Assembly: GCA_946633495.1 (NCBI GenBank)
Contig: CAMPAX010000065.1
Span: 1-10,773, forward strand
Direction: 5' to 3'
Origin: an uncultured Lachnospiraceae bacterium
GTDB lineage: Bacteria; Bacillota; Clostridia; Lachnospirales; Lachnospiraceae
DNA length: 10,773 nt
A program made the translations under genes and the position numbers. Of the stretch, positions 1-5,548 are shown piece by piece; position 1 is the stretch's first letter, and the number at the start of each line of letters is the position of its first letter. The notes below the pieces were generated by a model. The model ran no database searches and was not told the origin of the DNA. It saw only the letters and a program-made list of their open reading frames with translations.

Positions 1-17
1 TTTTAGCTGTTATACCT

Positions 18-48
18 TATATACAGATGGCAGAGAAAAAATGTTGCA
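18..48 (-). promoter_or_regulatory. Putative ECF-type promoter pointing out of the left edge
   Basis: On the minus strand this reads TGCAACATTTT, 12 bases, then TGTATATA. The same two words with the same spacing occur at 1571-1601, just upstream of the ECF sigma gene. TGCAAC followed 17 bases later by TGTATA fits the layout of ECF promoters, whose -35 elements usually contain AAC. It reads toward base 1, so any controlled gene begins beyond the window. It lies downstream of the anti-sigma gene ending at 142, so the target would be the next gene in line. A consensus-like TATAAT also sits nearby on the same strand (plus bases 51-56, read in reverse), so a sigma-A promoter is an alternative. The promoter role is inferred; the repeated motif is seen directly. 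Confidence 0.5.
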
Positions 49-97
49 GATATTATAAATTTTTTTTGAAGAAATTCCAGTATAGCGTCTCTCAAAT

Positions 98-128
98 AAC
101 CGGACGTTATACCAGATCCGGATTTTTC
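98..128. terminator. Possible weak terminator after the anti-sigma gene
   Basis: CCGGA (100-104) and TCCGG (117-121) can form a 5-bp stem with a 12-base loop. On the plus strand it is followed by ATTTTTC, on the minus strand only by TTATTT. Since the genes here run on the minus strand, it would have to work with a poor U tract to end the sigma/anti-sigma transcript. It is the only hairpin seen between the anti-sigma stop and the promoter-like motif at 18-48. Confidence 0.3.
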
Positions 129-141
129 GTATGCATTCGGA

Positions 142-852
142 TCATTTTATGATCTCCTCCGCCAGTGTAAGCGCTGCCTCCTCACTGATTCCCTGCTCTG
201 AATACAGGGAATAAGAATATTCACTGTCTGTCCACAGGATCAGATGAAATGTACTGCCCTCTCCCGAAAGACTAACCCGGATCCCGCCCACGTCCGCTGT
301 CTTCTTCGTTGTATATTCCATATAAACTCCCGAGTTATCCTCTTTGCCCTTCGATTTCCGGAAGGAGAGGTCCCCCTTTGCTCCGCGGAAAAGCTCTTCT
401 GCAATGGTGCCCGTGATCAGCAGATACTTTCTTTCCGTTGCCTGAAACGGAAGAGCGGTAAGCTCTTTTACCGGGAAGCCTGCAGCCTTCTCCAATTCCT
501 GGGCGGAAGAATACTCCGCCATCTGATACATTCCGGGGAACTGATCCTCGGTGCCTCCGGTCATCGTTCCTCCGGTTACGGTCGGAGTCTCGGTTCCGGT
601 CACGATTCCGGGGATCTCGGTCCCGCCGGTCACCTCCGTATCCTGCACCACGGTCCTCCCGCTCCAGGGTTTTGCGATAGCCAGGATCAGGGCTGCCGCT
701 GCCGCCATACCGATCACCGGAAGGAGGATCCTCAGCGTCTTCTTTCTTTTCTTTTTTGCAAAATGATGATCTGCATGGGAAAGAATACGGCTTTTCATCT
801 CGTCCGACATTTCCACATGATCCATGATCTCATTATATTTAGCCAAAGTCAT
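142..852 (-). CDS. Single-pass membrane anti-sigma-like protein, DUF4367-like C-terminus
   Basis: Probable membrane-bound partner of the ECF sigma factor encoded just upstream. It has 236 residues: a basic cytoplasmic N-terminus (about 1-39, ending in the charged run KKKRKK), one membrane segment at about 41-61, a Thr/Gly-rich spacer at about 70-103 with repeated TGGT/TGTE words, and an extracytoplasmic domain from about 110. The stretch SAQELEKAAGFPVKELTALPF resembles the start of DUF4367 domains, which are common in Clostridia beside ECF sigma genes. The start is supported by AGGAGG a few bases upstream. The start overlaps the sigma stop by 14 bases, implying coupled translation. No zinc-binding anti-sigma HxxxCxxC motif is present, so any sigma binding would be through the short N-terminal tail. 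The anti-sigma role is inferred from topology and gene order; DUF4367 membership is a reading by eye. Confidence 0.75.
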   Translation of the reverse strand: MTLAKYNEIMDHVEMSDEMKSRILSHADHHFAKKKRKKTLRILLPVIGMAAAAALILAIAKPWSGRTVVQDTEVTGGTEIPGIVTGTETPTVTGGTMTGGTEDQFPGMYQMAEYSSAQELEKAAGFPVKELTALPFQATERKYLLITGTIAEELFRGAKGDLSFRKSKGKEDNSGVYMEYTTKKTADVGGIRVSLSGEGSTFHLILWTDSEYSYSLYSEQGISEEAALTLAEEIIK

Positions 853-1555
853 ATTCCTCCTTTAAGATTTCTTTCAGGCTTTCTCTGGCCCGTTTCAGAT
901 CGGAGCGGATCGTTGCTTCCTTTCTCCCCAGGATTTCCGCGATTTCCGCAGTCTTAAAACCTTCCTGATAAAAGAGGTGGATAACCTCCCGCTGTGTTTC
1001 CGGAAGACTCTTTACCGCTTCCCAGACAAACGCGAGATCCTCCCGCTCCTCCGACACCAGCTCCTCATTCAGCTCGTCTGTATTCCTGCGCTTGTTATAC
1101 TCGATCCGGTTCTTTGCCACATTTGCCGCAGCCGTCATAAGATACGCTTTCTCGTGGGCTGCATTCTCAAACACGGGATCCGCCTCCATAACGCGGATCA
1201 GCGTATCCTGAAGCACATCCTCCGCATCCGCCATATTGTGCACATAGGAGTAGGCCAGCCGAAGGATGGCATTTCCATAATCCCTGAGGAGATGCTCTGC
1301 AAGCTGTTCCCTCGATTCCGCCCCGGCTTTTTTCTTTTCAGCGTCCTGTATCCATCCGGCGCTCCTCACCGAATCCGCCTTAAGTGCCCGTCCCGGATTC
1401 GCATTAAGTATCTTTTCCGGATCCGCCTTAAATATCCGTCCCGGATCCGCCTTAAATATCCGTCCCAAATTCAGTTGATAAAAAAGTCTTCGGATGAATC
1501 CCCGAAATGCCGGCAGCCTGCAACCTGTCCCTTGATCTAATAAAGCCAGATGCAT
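839..1555 (-). CDS. ECF-family RNA polymerase sigma factor with repeat-bearing N-terminal extension
   Basis: Alternative sigma factor that would direct RNA polymerase to a small regulon, probably including its own operon. Region 2 spans about residues 85-160, with AYSYVHNMADAEDVLQDTLI as the core-binding segment. Region 4 spans about 175-232, with a helix-turn-helix around TAEIAEILGRKEATIRSDLKR. The full frame is 238 residues, longer than usual ECF proteins (about 160-190). The excess is an N-terminal extension containing four 8-residue repeats (GRIFKADP-like, about 31-62). ATG at 1555 is preceded by AGGAGG five bases upstream, the best start signal available. No Met lies between residue 1 and residue 108; a GTG at residue 63 (about 1369) would give a protein of typical length but has only a weak AAGGCGG upstream. 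It overlaps the anti-sigma gene by 14 bases and lies 134 bases below the response regulator. Confidence 0.88.
   Translation of the reverse strand: MHLALLDQGTGCRLPAFRGFIRRLFYQLNLGRIFKADPGRIFKADPEKILNANPGRALKADSVRSAGWIQDAEKKKAGAESREQLAEHLLRDYGNAILRLAYSYVHNMADAEDVLQDTLIRVMEADPVFENAAHEKAYLMTAAANVAKNRIEYNKRRNTDELNEELVSEEREDLAFVWEAVKSLPETQREVIHLFYQEGFKTAEIAEILGRKEATIRSDLKRARESLKEILKEEYDFG
1371..1466 (-). repeat. Four 24-bp in-frame tandem repeats inside the ECF sigma gene
   Basis: Four consecutive 24-base units lie at 1371-1394, 1395-1418, 1419-1442 and 1443-1466. The last two are identical over all 24 bases and the first two are diverged copies. Because 24 is a multiple of three, the array stays in frame and encodes GRIFKADP, GRIFKADP, EKILNANP, GRALKADS in protein order. 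The array lies wholly in the extension before sigma region 2, so changes in copy number would not disturb the core fold. The identity of two units suggests recent duplication, probably by replication slippage. Confidence 0.9.
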
Positions 1556-1570
1556 TTCCCCCTCCTGTTA

Positions 1571-1601
1571 TATATACATTTGAACTACGGAAAATGTTGC
1601 A
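1571..1601 (-). promoter_or_regulatory. Putative ECF-type autoregulated promoter of the sigma operon
   Basis: Minus-strand sequence TGCAACATTTT, 12 bases, TGTATATA, matching 18-48 in both words and in spacing. TGCAAC to TGTATA is 17 bases. Autoregulation through an AAC-containing -35 is usual for ECF sigma operons. A difficulty is that the -10-like word lies only a few bases before the ribosome binding site at 1566-1561. The transcript would begin at or just before AGGAGG and have a leader of about 10-13 bases. That is possible but tight, so the motif could instead be an operator site. Confidence 0.5.
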
Positions 1602-1613
1602 CTGCATTTTCCG
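1588..1613. repeat. Perfect 9-bp inverted repeat overlapping the sigma promoter
   Basis: CGGAAAATG (1588-1596) and CATTTTCCG (1605-1613) are exact reverse complements separated by eight bases. The dyad covers the -35 half of the motif at 1571-1601. No T run follows on the minus strand, so it is a poor terminator for the response-regulator operon, although T-rich DNA follows on the plus strand, where no gene runs. It could be an operator or, if transcription reads through from upstream, a leader hairpin. The copy of the promoter motif at 18-48 lacks the dyad. Confidence 0.6.
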
Positions 1614-1654
1614 ATTCTTCGTTTTTCTTCGATTTTTTTCCTTTTTTTTCGAAG
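1614..1654. other. A-tract-rich, strongly purine-biased segment upstream of the sigma promoter
   Basis: The minus strand here is almost pure purine, with A8 and A7 runs separated by GG, flanked by a CTTCGA/TCGAAG inverted repeat (1627-1632 and 1649-1654). Phased A tracts just above a -35 can act as an UP element or bend DNA; that role is inferred. No standard -10/-35 pair was found between the response-regulator stop (1690) and this tract. Confidence 0.45.
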
Positions 1655-1689
1655 TCCGGCCTCTTACGATGATCCGGTCCAGGGTCCGG

Positions 1690-2496
1690 TCATTGCAGCT
1701 TCCTCAGCCGATATCCCATCCCCCAGACGGTTTCGATATAATCAAAATCGTCCTTCTTCGCGAGCTTCTTCCGAAGGTTGCTCATGTGGACCTTCAGAGA
1801 CTGATCCTCAGGAAAATACTCTTCATTCCAGACACTTTCATAGAGGTTCGCTTTTGAGAAAAGCTTTGTGGGGTGGGACAGAAGAAGCACCAGGATATCA
1901 TATTCCCGTGCTGTAAGAGGAAGCTCCTCACCCCCGACGGTGACAGACAGGTTCTCCTGATCGATGACGATCTTTCCGTAGGTGAGTTTCTTCTCGCCGC
2001 GGCTTTTCCCGTCATTTTCCGTCCCCTGTCTCCTGTCTCCCCCAGTCTTCTCTCCACCGGCAGTTTGCCCATGGCCGGACAGTCCTTTTCCGCCGTCATG
2101 CGCCTCTCCCTTTTCAGGGGACCGGAGCCGGATCTGACAGCGACGGGCCACAGCCTCGATCCGTACCAGAACATCCGGCAGTTCAAAGGGTTTGATGATA
2201 TAATCATCCGCTCCCGCCCGCATCATGGATAGTCTTCGGTCCAGTGCGGATACCGCGGAAATGACAATGACCGGGATGTCCGTTACTGCACGGAATTTCG
2301 GCAGCAGCTCATCTCCGGAAAAACCGGGAAGCATCATGTCCAAAAGCACCATGCCGTAATCCTCAGTGTGTGCTTTCAGTTCATTTAACCCTCCGACACC
2401 GTCATACTTCTGAACCGTCTCGTACCCATTCTTCTCCAAATACGTTGCAAGAAGCTGTGCAATCTCCTTATCATCTTCTATGATCAGCAGTTTCAT
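1690..2496 (-). CDS. OmpR/PhoB-family response regulator with long interdomain linker
   Basis: DNA-binding output protein of the two-component system whose kinase is encoded just upstream. The receiver domain (1-120) has the acidic pair D8/D9, phosphoacceptor D53 in LLDMMLPG, switch residue S80 and K102 in the IIKPF motif. The C-terminal winged helix (about 170-268) shows ELPLTAREYDILVLLL, the recognition-helix region SLKVHMSNLRKKL and the wing GMGYRLRKL. Between them, residues about 121-170 form a Gly-, Lys- and Glu-rich low-complexity linker, far longer than the usual 10-20 residues. ATG at 2496 overlaps the 3' end of the kinase gene by 26 bases and follows an AAAGGAAG-like ribosome binding site, so the two are probably translationally coupled. 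The likely target is the ABC transporter operon in which it sits. Specificity is not visible from sequence. Confidence 0.93.
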   Translation of the reverse strand: MKLLIIEDDKEIAQLLATYLEKNGYETVQKYDGVGGLNELKAHTEDYGMVLLDMMLPGFSGDELLPKFRAVTDIPVIVISAVSALDRRLSMMRAGADDYIIKPFELPDVLVRIEAVARRCQIRLRSPEKGEAHDGGKGLSGHGQTAGGEKTGGDRRQGTENDGKSRGEKKLTYGKIVIDQENLSVTVGGEELPLTAREYDILVLLLSHPTKLFSKANLYESVWNEEYFPEDQSLKVHMSNLRKKLAKKDDFDYIETVWGMGYRLRKLQ

Positions 2497-3487
2497 CTGT
2501 CACTTCCTTTATTGCCGGCATCACTACCTCTGTCTCAAATACTCCGTTTTGTATATCTCCGCGTAATTCAAAATGCATGACATCCGCAAGCTCCTTACAG
2601 ATGTAAAGTCCAAGTCCGGTACCGGGTCCTGTACGTCCCTCCGCACGGTAGAAGGGTTCATACATTTGCGCAGGATCGATCCTCAGATTTTCATCGATAT
2701 CATTTCGCATAACCAGTCTGATCTTCGGCCCAAGTGCACCGCCGGATACACCGTTCTTTCCCGATCCCGCGGTTCCCGCCCGCTCGACACGGATCTCCAG
2801 GAAGCTCTTCGCATATTTCTCTGCATTTGAGAAAAGATTCTCCAGGATCCGTTCCAGATAATGCCGGTCTGCCCGGATCAGCATCTGCTCTTCAGGCACT
2901 TCGATCCGCATATCGATCTTACGATCCTGCATCCGGTCATATTGGCTGAGCAGCACTTCGGAAAGCACCGTATCAAATCGCACTGCTTCCAGCGGCAGTT
3001 CCTTCCTTGCATCCAGGTAGGTCACTTCAAAAAATTCATCCGACAGCTGATGAAGATACCGCACCCGCTCGGACACGATCTTTAGATAATCCCGAAGCTC
3101 CGTAAGATCCTGCTCCGTAAGATCCTGCCTCGCCAAAATCTCCTCCGACATCTGAAGATATCCGTCCGCCGCGGTAAGAGGTGTCCGAAAATCATGGGAT
3201 ACCCCTGCCATGATGGTCCGAACTCTTCTTTCCTCCTCGGCAGAATGAGAGGCCTGCCGCCGAAGATCCGCGATCAGCCGGTTGATCTCCTGCGCCAGAC
3301 GAACGGTAGACGCACCAAAGGAAGCAACCTTGATCGGCTGCTCCCTGTCAGTAGTTCTTATTTCATTGATCTGGTCTCTGAACGCCTTCATTTCCGCCCG
3401 CATCCGAATGCTCCCGATCAGCAGGATCAGGGCAAGGACCGCGAATACGGCTGCGGCGATCAGAATGGCCATCGTCAGACCGTCCAT
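2471..3487 (-). CDS. Membrane sensor histidine kinase with minimal sensor region
   Basis: Signal-transducing kinase paired with the response regulator at 1690-2496. A single hydrophobic segment at about 6-26 is followed directly by a cytoplasmic linker, with no extracytoplasmic sensing domain. The H box AGVSHDFRTPLT places the phosphorylated histidine at H98. The N box ENLFSNAEKYA has N217 and N221. The F box EPFYR lies near 277-281 and the ATP-lid G box GPGTGLGL near 288-294. The usual DxGxG G1 box is not evident; NDIDENLRID stands at its place. Residues about 236-254 are a Gly/Ser-rich insertion between strands of the ATPase domain. The gene starts 17 bases below the ABC permease with a GAGGT ribosome binding site. 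Kinases this compact beside a transporter usually sense through the transporter itself; that is inferred here. Confidence 0.92.
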   Translation of the reverse strand: MDGLTMAILIAAAVFAVLALILLIGSIRMRAEMKAFRDQINEIRTTDREQPIKVASFGASTVRLAQEINRLIADLRRQASHSAEEERRVRTIMAGVSHDFRTPLTAADGYLQMSEEILARQDLTEQDLTELRDYLKIVSERVRYLHQLSDEFFEVTYLDARKELPLEAVRFDTVLSEVLLSQYDRMQDRKIDMRIEVPEEQMLIRADRHYLERILENLFSNAEKYAKSFLEIRVERAGTAGSGKNGVSGGALGPKIRLVMRNDIDENLRIDPAQMYEPFYRAEGRTGPGTGLGLYICKELADVMHFELRGDIQNGVFETEVVMPAIKEVTDETADHRR

Positions 3488-3504
3488 AATGGATACCTCG
3501 TAGG

Positions 3505-4257
3505 TTAATAGTCTTTCTTCTCATATATCATATAGGAAATGACGAACCACAGCAAGACCTCAACTGCAAATCCGATCACAACCTTCAGCACCAGGCTGCT
3601 GTCAACGGGCTGTGCCAGGAGGACACCCTGCTGGGAAAGGCAGACCGTATTCATGATCGTATTTGTTGTATTGGCCGTCACCAGATCCGCCCCTCCTTCC
3701 ATCAGATCCTGGCCGGTTATGGCCGAAACAACGATCATCCCGAGACTCTCTATTACGAGCCGCACATAGACCAGCACCGGCCCGGCCATACTCCTCACGC
3801 AAAGGGTAAGAAGCGTACCGAAGCAGGTCATTCGGAGGATCGTCAGAAAAAAGAGCGGTTCCCGCGACAGTACTTCTGAAATTCCTTCGCTGTTGATCCC
3901 ACAGGCGACGGCAAGTCCCACCAGATGCGGAAGATACACGACCAGAGAGATCGGAAGCGCGATGGAGAAGCATTTGGATAAAATGATCCTGAGAGAGCTG
4001 TTCCCTGCCATCACCTCATACATACAGGTCCGGTGGTGGAAACCTCGTCCGGTGATATACGCCGCCATCAGTGCCACCATCATCCCCAGTATTGCAAAGA
4101 TATCGAAGGTTCCCATGGAGAAGGACTGCGCAGAATGTGCCTTCGTATCATTTATAAATGGTACCACGCTCATCATCAACGTGATGAAGAACACACATAC
4201 CCAGAATCCGGTGATCCTTTTCGTGCGGAAGAGTTCCGCTTTCATCAGTTTTCCCAT
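3505..4257 (-). CDS. ABC-2 type transporter permease
   Basis: Membrane subunit for the ATPase encoded immediately upstream. It has 250 residues and six predicted membrane segments at about 16-34, 50-69, 94-119, 135-156, 159-181 and 222-244, the usual plan for permeases of the bacitracin/lantibiotic-resistance type. The N-terminus MGKLMKAELFRTKRITGFW is typical of this class: an amphipathic start followed by the first helix. RGFHHRTCMYEVMAGNSS after helix 2 resembles the cytoplasmic coupling region of the family. It begins 32 bases after the ATPase stop, preceded by a GAGG ribosome binding site. Only one permease is present, whereas LanEG systems have two, so it may act as a homodimer. Substrate unknown; an antimicrobial peptide is a reasonable guess from context. 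Confidence 0.87.
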   Translation of the reverse strand: MGKLMKAELFRTKRITGFWVCVFFITLMMSVVPFINDTKAHSAQSFSMGTFDIFAILGMMVALMAAYITGRGFHHRTCMYEVMAGNSSLRIILSKCFSIALPISLVVYLPHLVGLAVACGINSEGISEVLSREPLFFLTILRMTCFGTLLTLCVRSMAGPVLVYVRLVIESLGMIVVSAITGQDLMEGGADLVTANTTNTIMNTVCLSQQGVLLAQPVDSSLVLKVVIGFAVEVLLWFVISYMIYEKKDY

Positions 4258-4289
4258 AGCTCTGTCCTCTTGTTTTATTTTCTATATTT

Positions 4290-5210
4290 TCACGATCCGG
4301 TCCCGGATCTGTTATGGGTTACTTTCGACAGGTAGTATTCCTCCAGACTGTCACTGGTCTCGGCAAACCGGAGGATGGTAAAGCCCGCATCCGTGATGGT
4401 CCGCGAAACCTGCTCCGGATGGTCTATATATTCGTAGAGCCGAACCTCTCCTGTTTCCATCACCTTATAATCCTGAACCATGAGCTTCTTCTCCAGTGTT
4501 GCCACCATCTCCTCCAGCCGATCCGTCCGGATGGAGATATAGCTTCTGGAATGATACATCAGCTCTTCTCTGGAGAGGGATTCCACGATCCGGCCCTCGT
4601 TGATGATAATATAATCCGTGCAAAGTTCGGACAGCTCTGCCAGAAGATGACTGGAAATGATGATGGTCTTTCCTTCCTTCTCACAGAGTTCCCGTAAAAT
4701 GTGCCGCACCTCTACGATTCCCTCCGGATCCAGTCCGTTCACCGGTTCATCCAGCACGAGGACCTCCGGATCCGGGAGAAGCGCCATGGCGATTCCCAGC
4801 CGCTGCTTCATTCCCAGAGAGAATTTTTTCGCCGGCTTCTTGCCCGTATCCCCAAGCCCCACATATTCCAGGAGGCTTTGGCAGCGTGAATCATCCGCTA
4901 CGCCCCGCACCCGCCGGACATACTCCATGTTTTCCCGGGCGGTGAGGGATCCGTCGAGGATGGGATTCTCGATCATGAAACTGAGCCGATCTCGATTCTT
5001 ATCCAGTCTGTCCCTCGATTCAAACAAGAAAAGTTCCCCATCCGTCGGATGCACAAGTCCGCCGATGATCTTCATGATCGTCGTCTTGCCCGCACCGTTT
5101 GGTCCGATCAACCCTACGATATGTCCCTTCTCCACCGAGAAGGATACCTGTTCCAATGCCGGTTTTTTGTTATAGACCTTACGGATCTCTTTTAGTTCGA
5201 TCACCTTCAT
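4290..5210 (-). CDS. ABC transporter ATP-binding protein, BcrA/LanF-like with E-loop
   Basis: Cytoplasmic ATPase driving the permease encoded downstream. Walker A is GPNGAGKT (36-43), the signature is SLGMKQRLG (131-139), Walker B is LVLDEP (151-156) followed by the D-loop NGLDP, and the switch histidine is H188. At the Q-loop position the protein reads LSFMIENP, with Glu (E81) in place of Gln. Such an E-loop is described for LanF-type ATPases that confer immunity to lantibiotics, and the C-terminal extension from about 220 also fits BcrA-like proteins. At 306 residues it is close to that family's length. First gene of a four-gene operon with permease, kinase and response regulator. The ribosome binding site is weak (AAAGGG). 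The 80 bases between the start and the terminator at 5292 must hold the promoter, but no convincing -35/-10 pair was found. Confidence 0.92.
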   Translation of the reverse strand: MKVIELKEIRKVYNKKPALEQVSFSVEKGHIVGLIGPNGAGKTTIMKIIGGLVHPTDGELFLFESRDRLDKNRDRLSFMIENPILDGSLTARENMEYVRRVRGVADDSRCQSLLEYVGLGDTGKKPAKKFSLGMKQRLGIAMALLPDPEVLVLDEPVNGLDPEGIVEVRHILRELCEKEGKTIIISSHLLAELSELCTDYIIINEGRIVESLSREELMYHSRSYISIRTDRLEEMVATLEKKLMVQDYKVMETGEVRLYEYIDHPEQVSRTITDAGFTILRFAETSDSLEEYYLSKVTHNRSGTGS

Positions 5211-5291
5211 CTTCTTGCCCTTTCTATATATCTGATCCCGTTATTTACAGAGATGTCCTGTCTTCTATGAACATTTTACTATGGCATGGTT

Positions 5292-5331
5292 AAGAAAAAG
5301 TAAAGATGCTGCAGGTTTTTCCCGCAGCATC
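5292..5331 (-). terminator. Strong intrinsic terminator
   Basis: GATGCTGC and GCAGCATC (5305-5312 and 5324-5331) form an 8-bp stem, extendable inward past one mismatch by GG/CC around a short loop. Reading the minus strand, the stem is followed by TTTACTTTTTCTT. It lies between the rhodanese-TtcA gene or RNA region and the ABC operon, so it insulates the operon from upstream transcription. Confidence 0.8.
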
Positions 5332-5387
5332 CTTTCAGGTTTCTTTATCTTTCTGTTTCTTCTTTTGTTTTGCTTCGTCTTAGGTTA

Positions 5388-5534
5388 GAGGGATCGTCTG
5401 ATCCGCAGCCTGTGAGTGCCGTAACTTCCAAAACGGTCATAAGCGCCAGGCTGACACTCGAACGCCCCGGCCCTCTGTAAACCTGTTCGTCCGTGTATCG
5501 TACACGCTGCCTGTCACCCGCAGGGGAAATCCCT
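5388..5534 (-). ncRNA. Candidate structured non-coding RNA, family not identified
   Basis: About 150 bases without a convincing ORF but with nested complementarity on the minus strand. The ends pair as AGGGAUU (5534-5528) with GAUCCCU (5395-5389). Next, CCUG plus GGGUG (5524-5515) pair with CACUC plus CAGG (5418-5409). Inside, CAGGC (5513-5509) pairs with GCCUG (5451-5447). A perfect 6-bp hairpin CGUGUA-CGA-UACACG spans 5506-5492, and CCGU/ACGG closes a small hairpin at 5436-5419. An A- and purine-rich unstructured tail (about 5385-5335) leads to the terminator at 5292-5331. The closing stem plus long bulged rod is loosely like 6S RNA, but it is shorter than usual and no diagnostic consensus was recognised. 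It begins only about 15 bases after the rhodanese-TtcA stop, so it may be processed from that transcript or have its own weak promoter. The strand choice rests on the terminator. Confidence 0.5.
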
Positions 5535-5548
5535 TTCTTCCCGACATC

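Noticed and set aside
1794..2207. 137-residue minus-strand frame inside the response regulator gene, and similar long frames on the plus strand elsewhere.
   Set aside because: These are shadows of well-supported genes with clear family motifs; they lack ribosome binding sites and recognisable domains.
5388..5534. Cobalamin, FMN, TPP, c-di-GMP or lysine riboswitch, or SRP RNA, in the structured intergenic region.
   Set aside because: None of the diagnostic core sequences of these families could be found on either strand.
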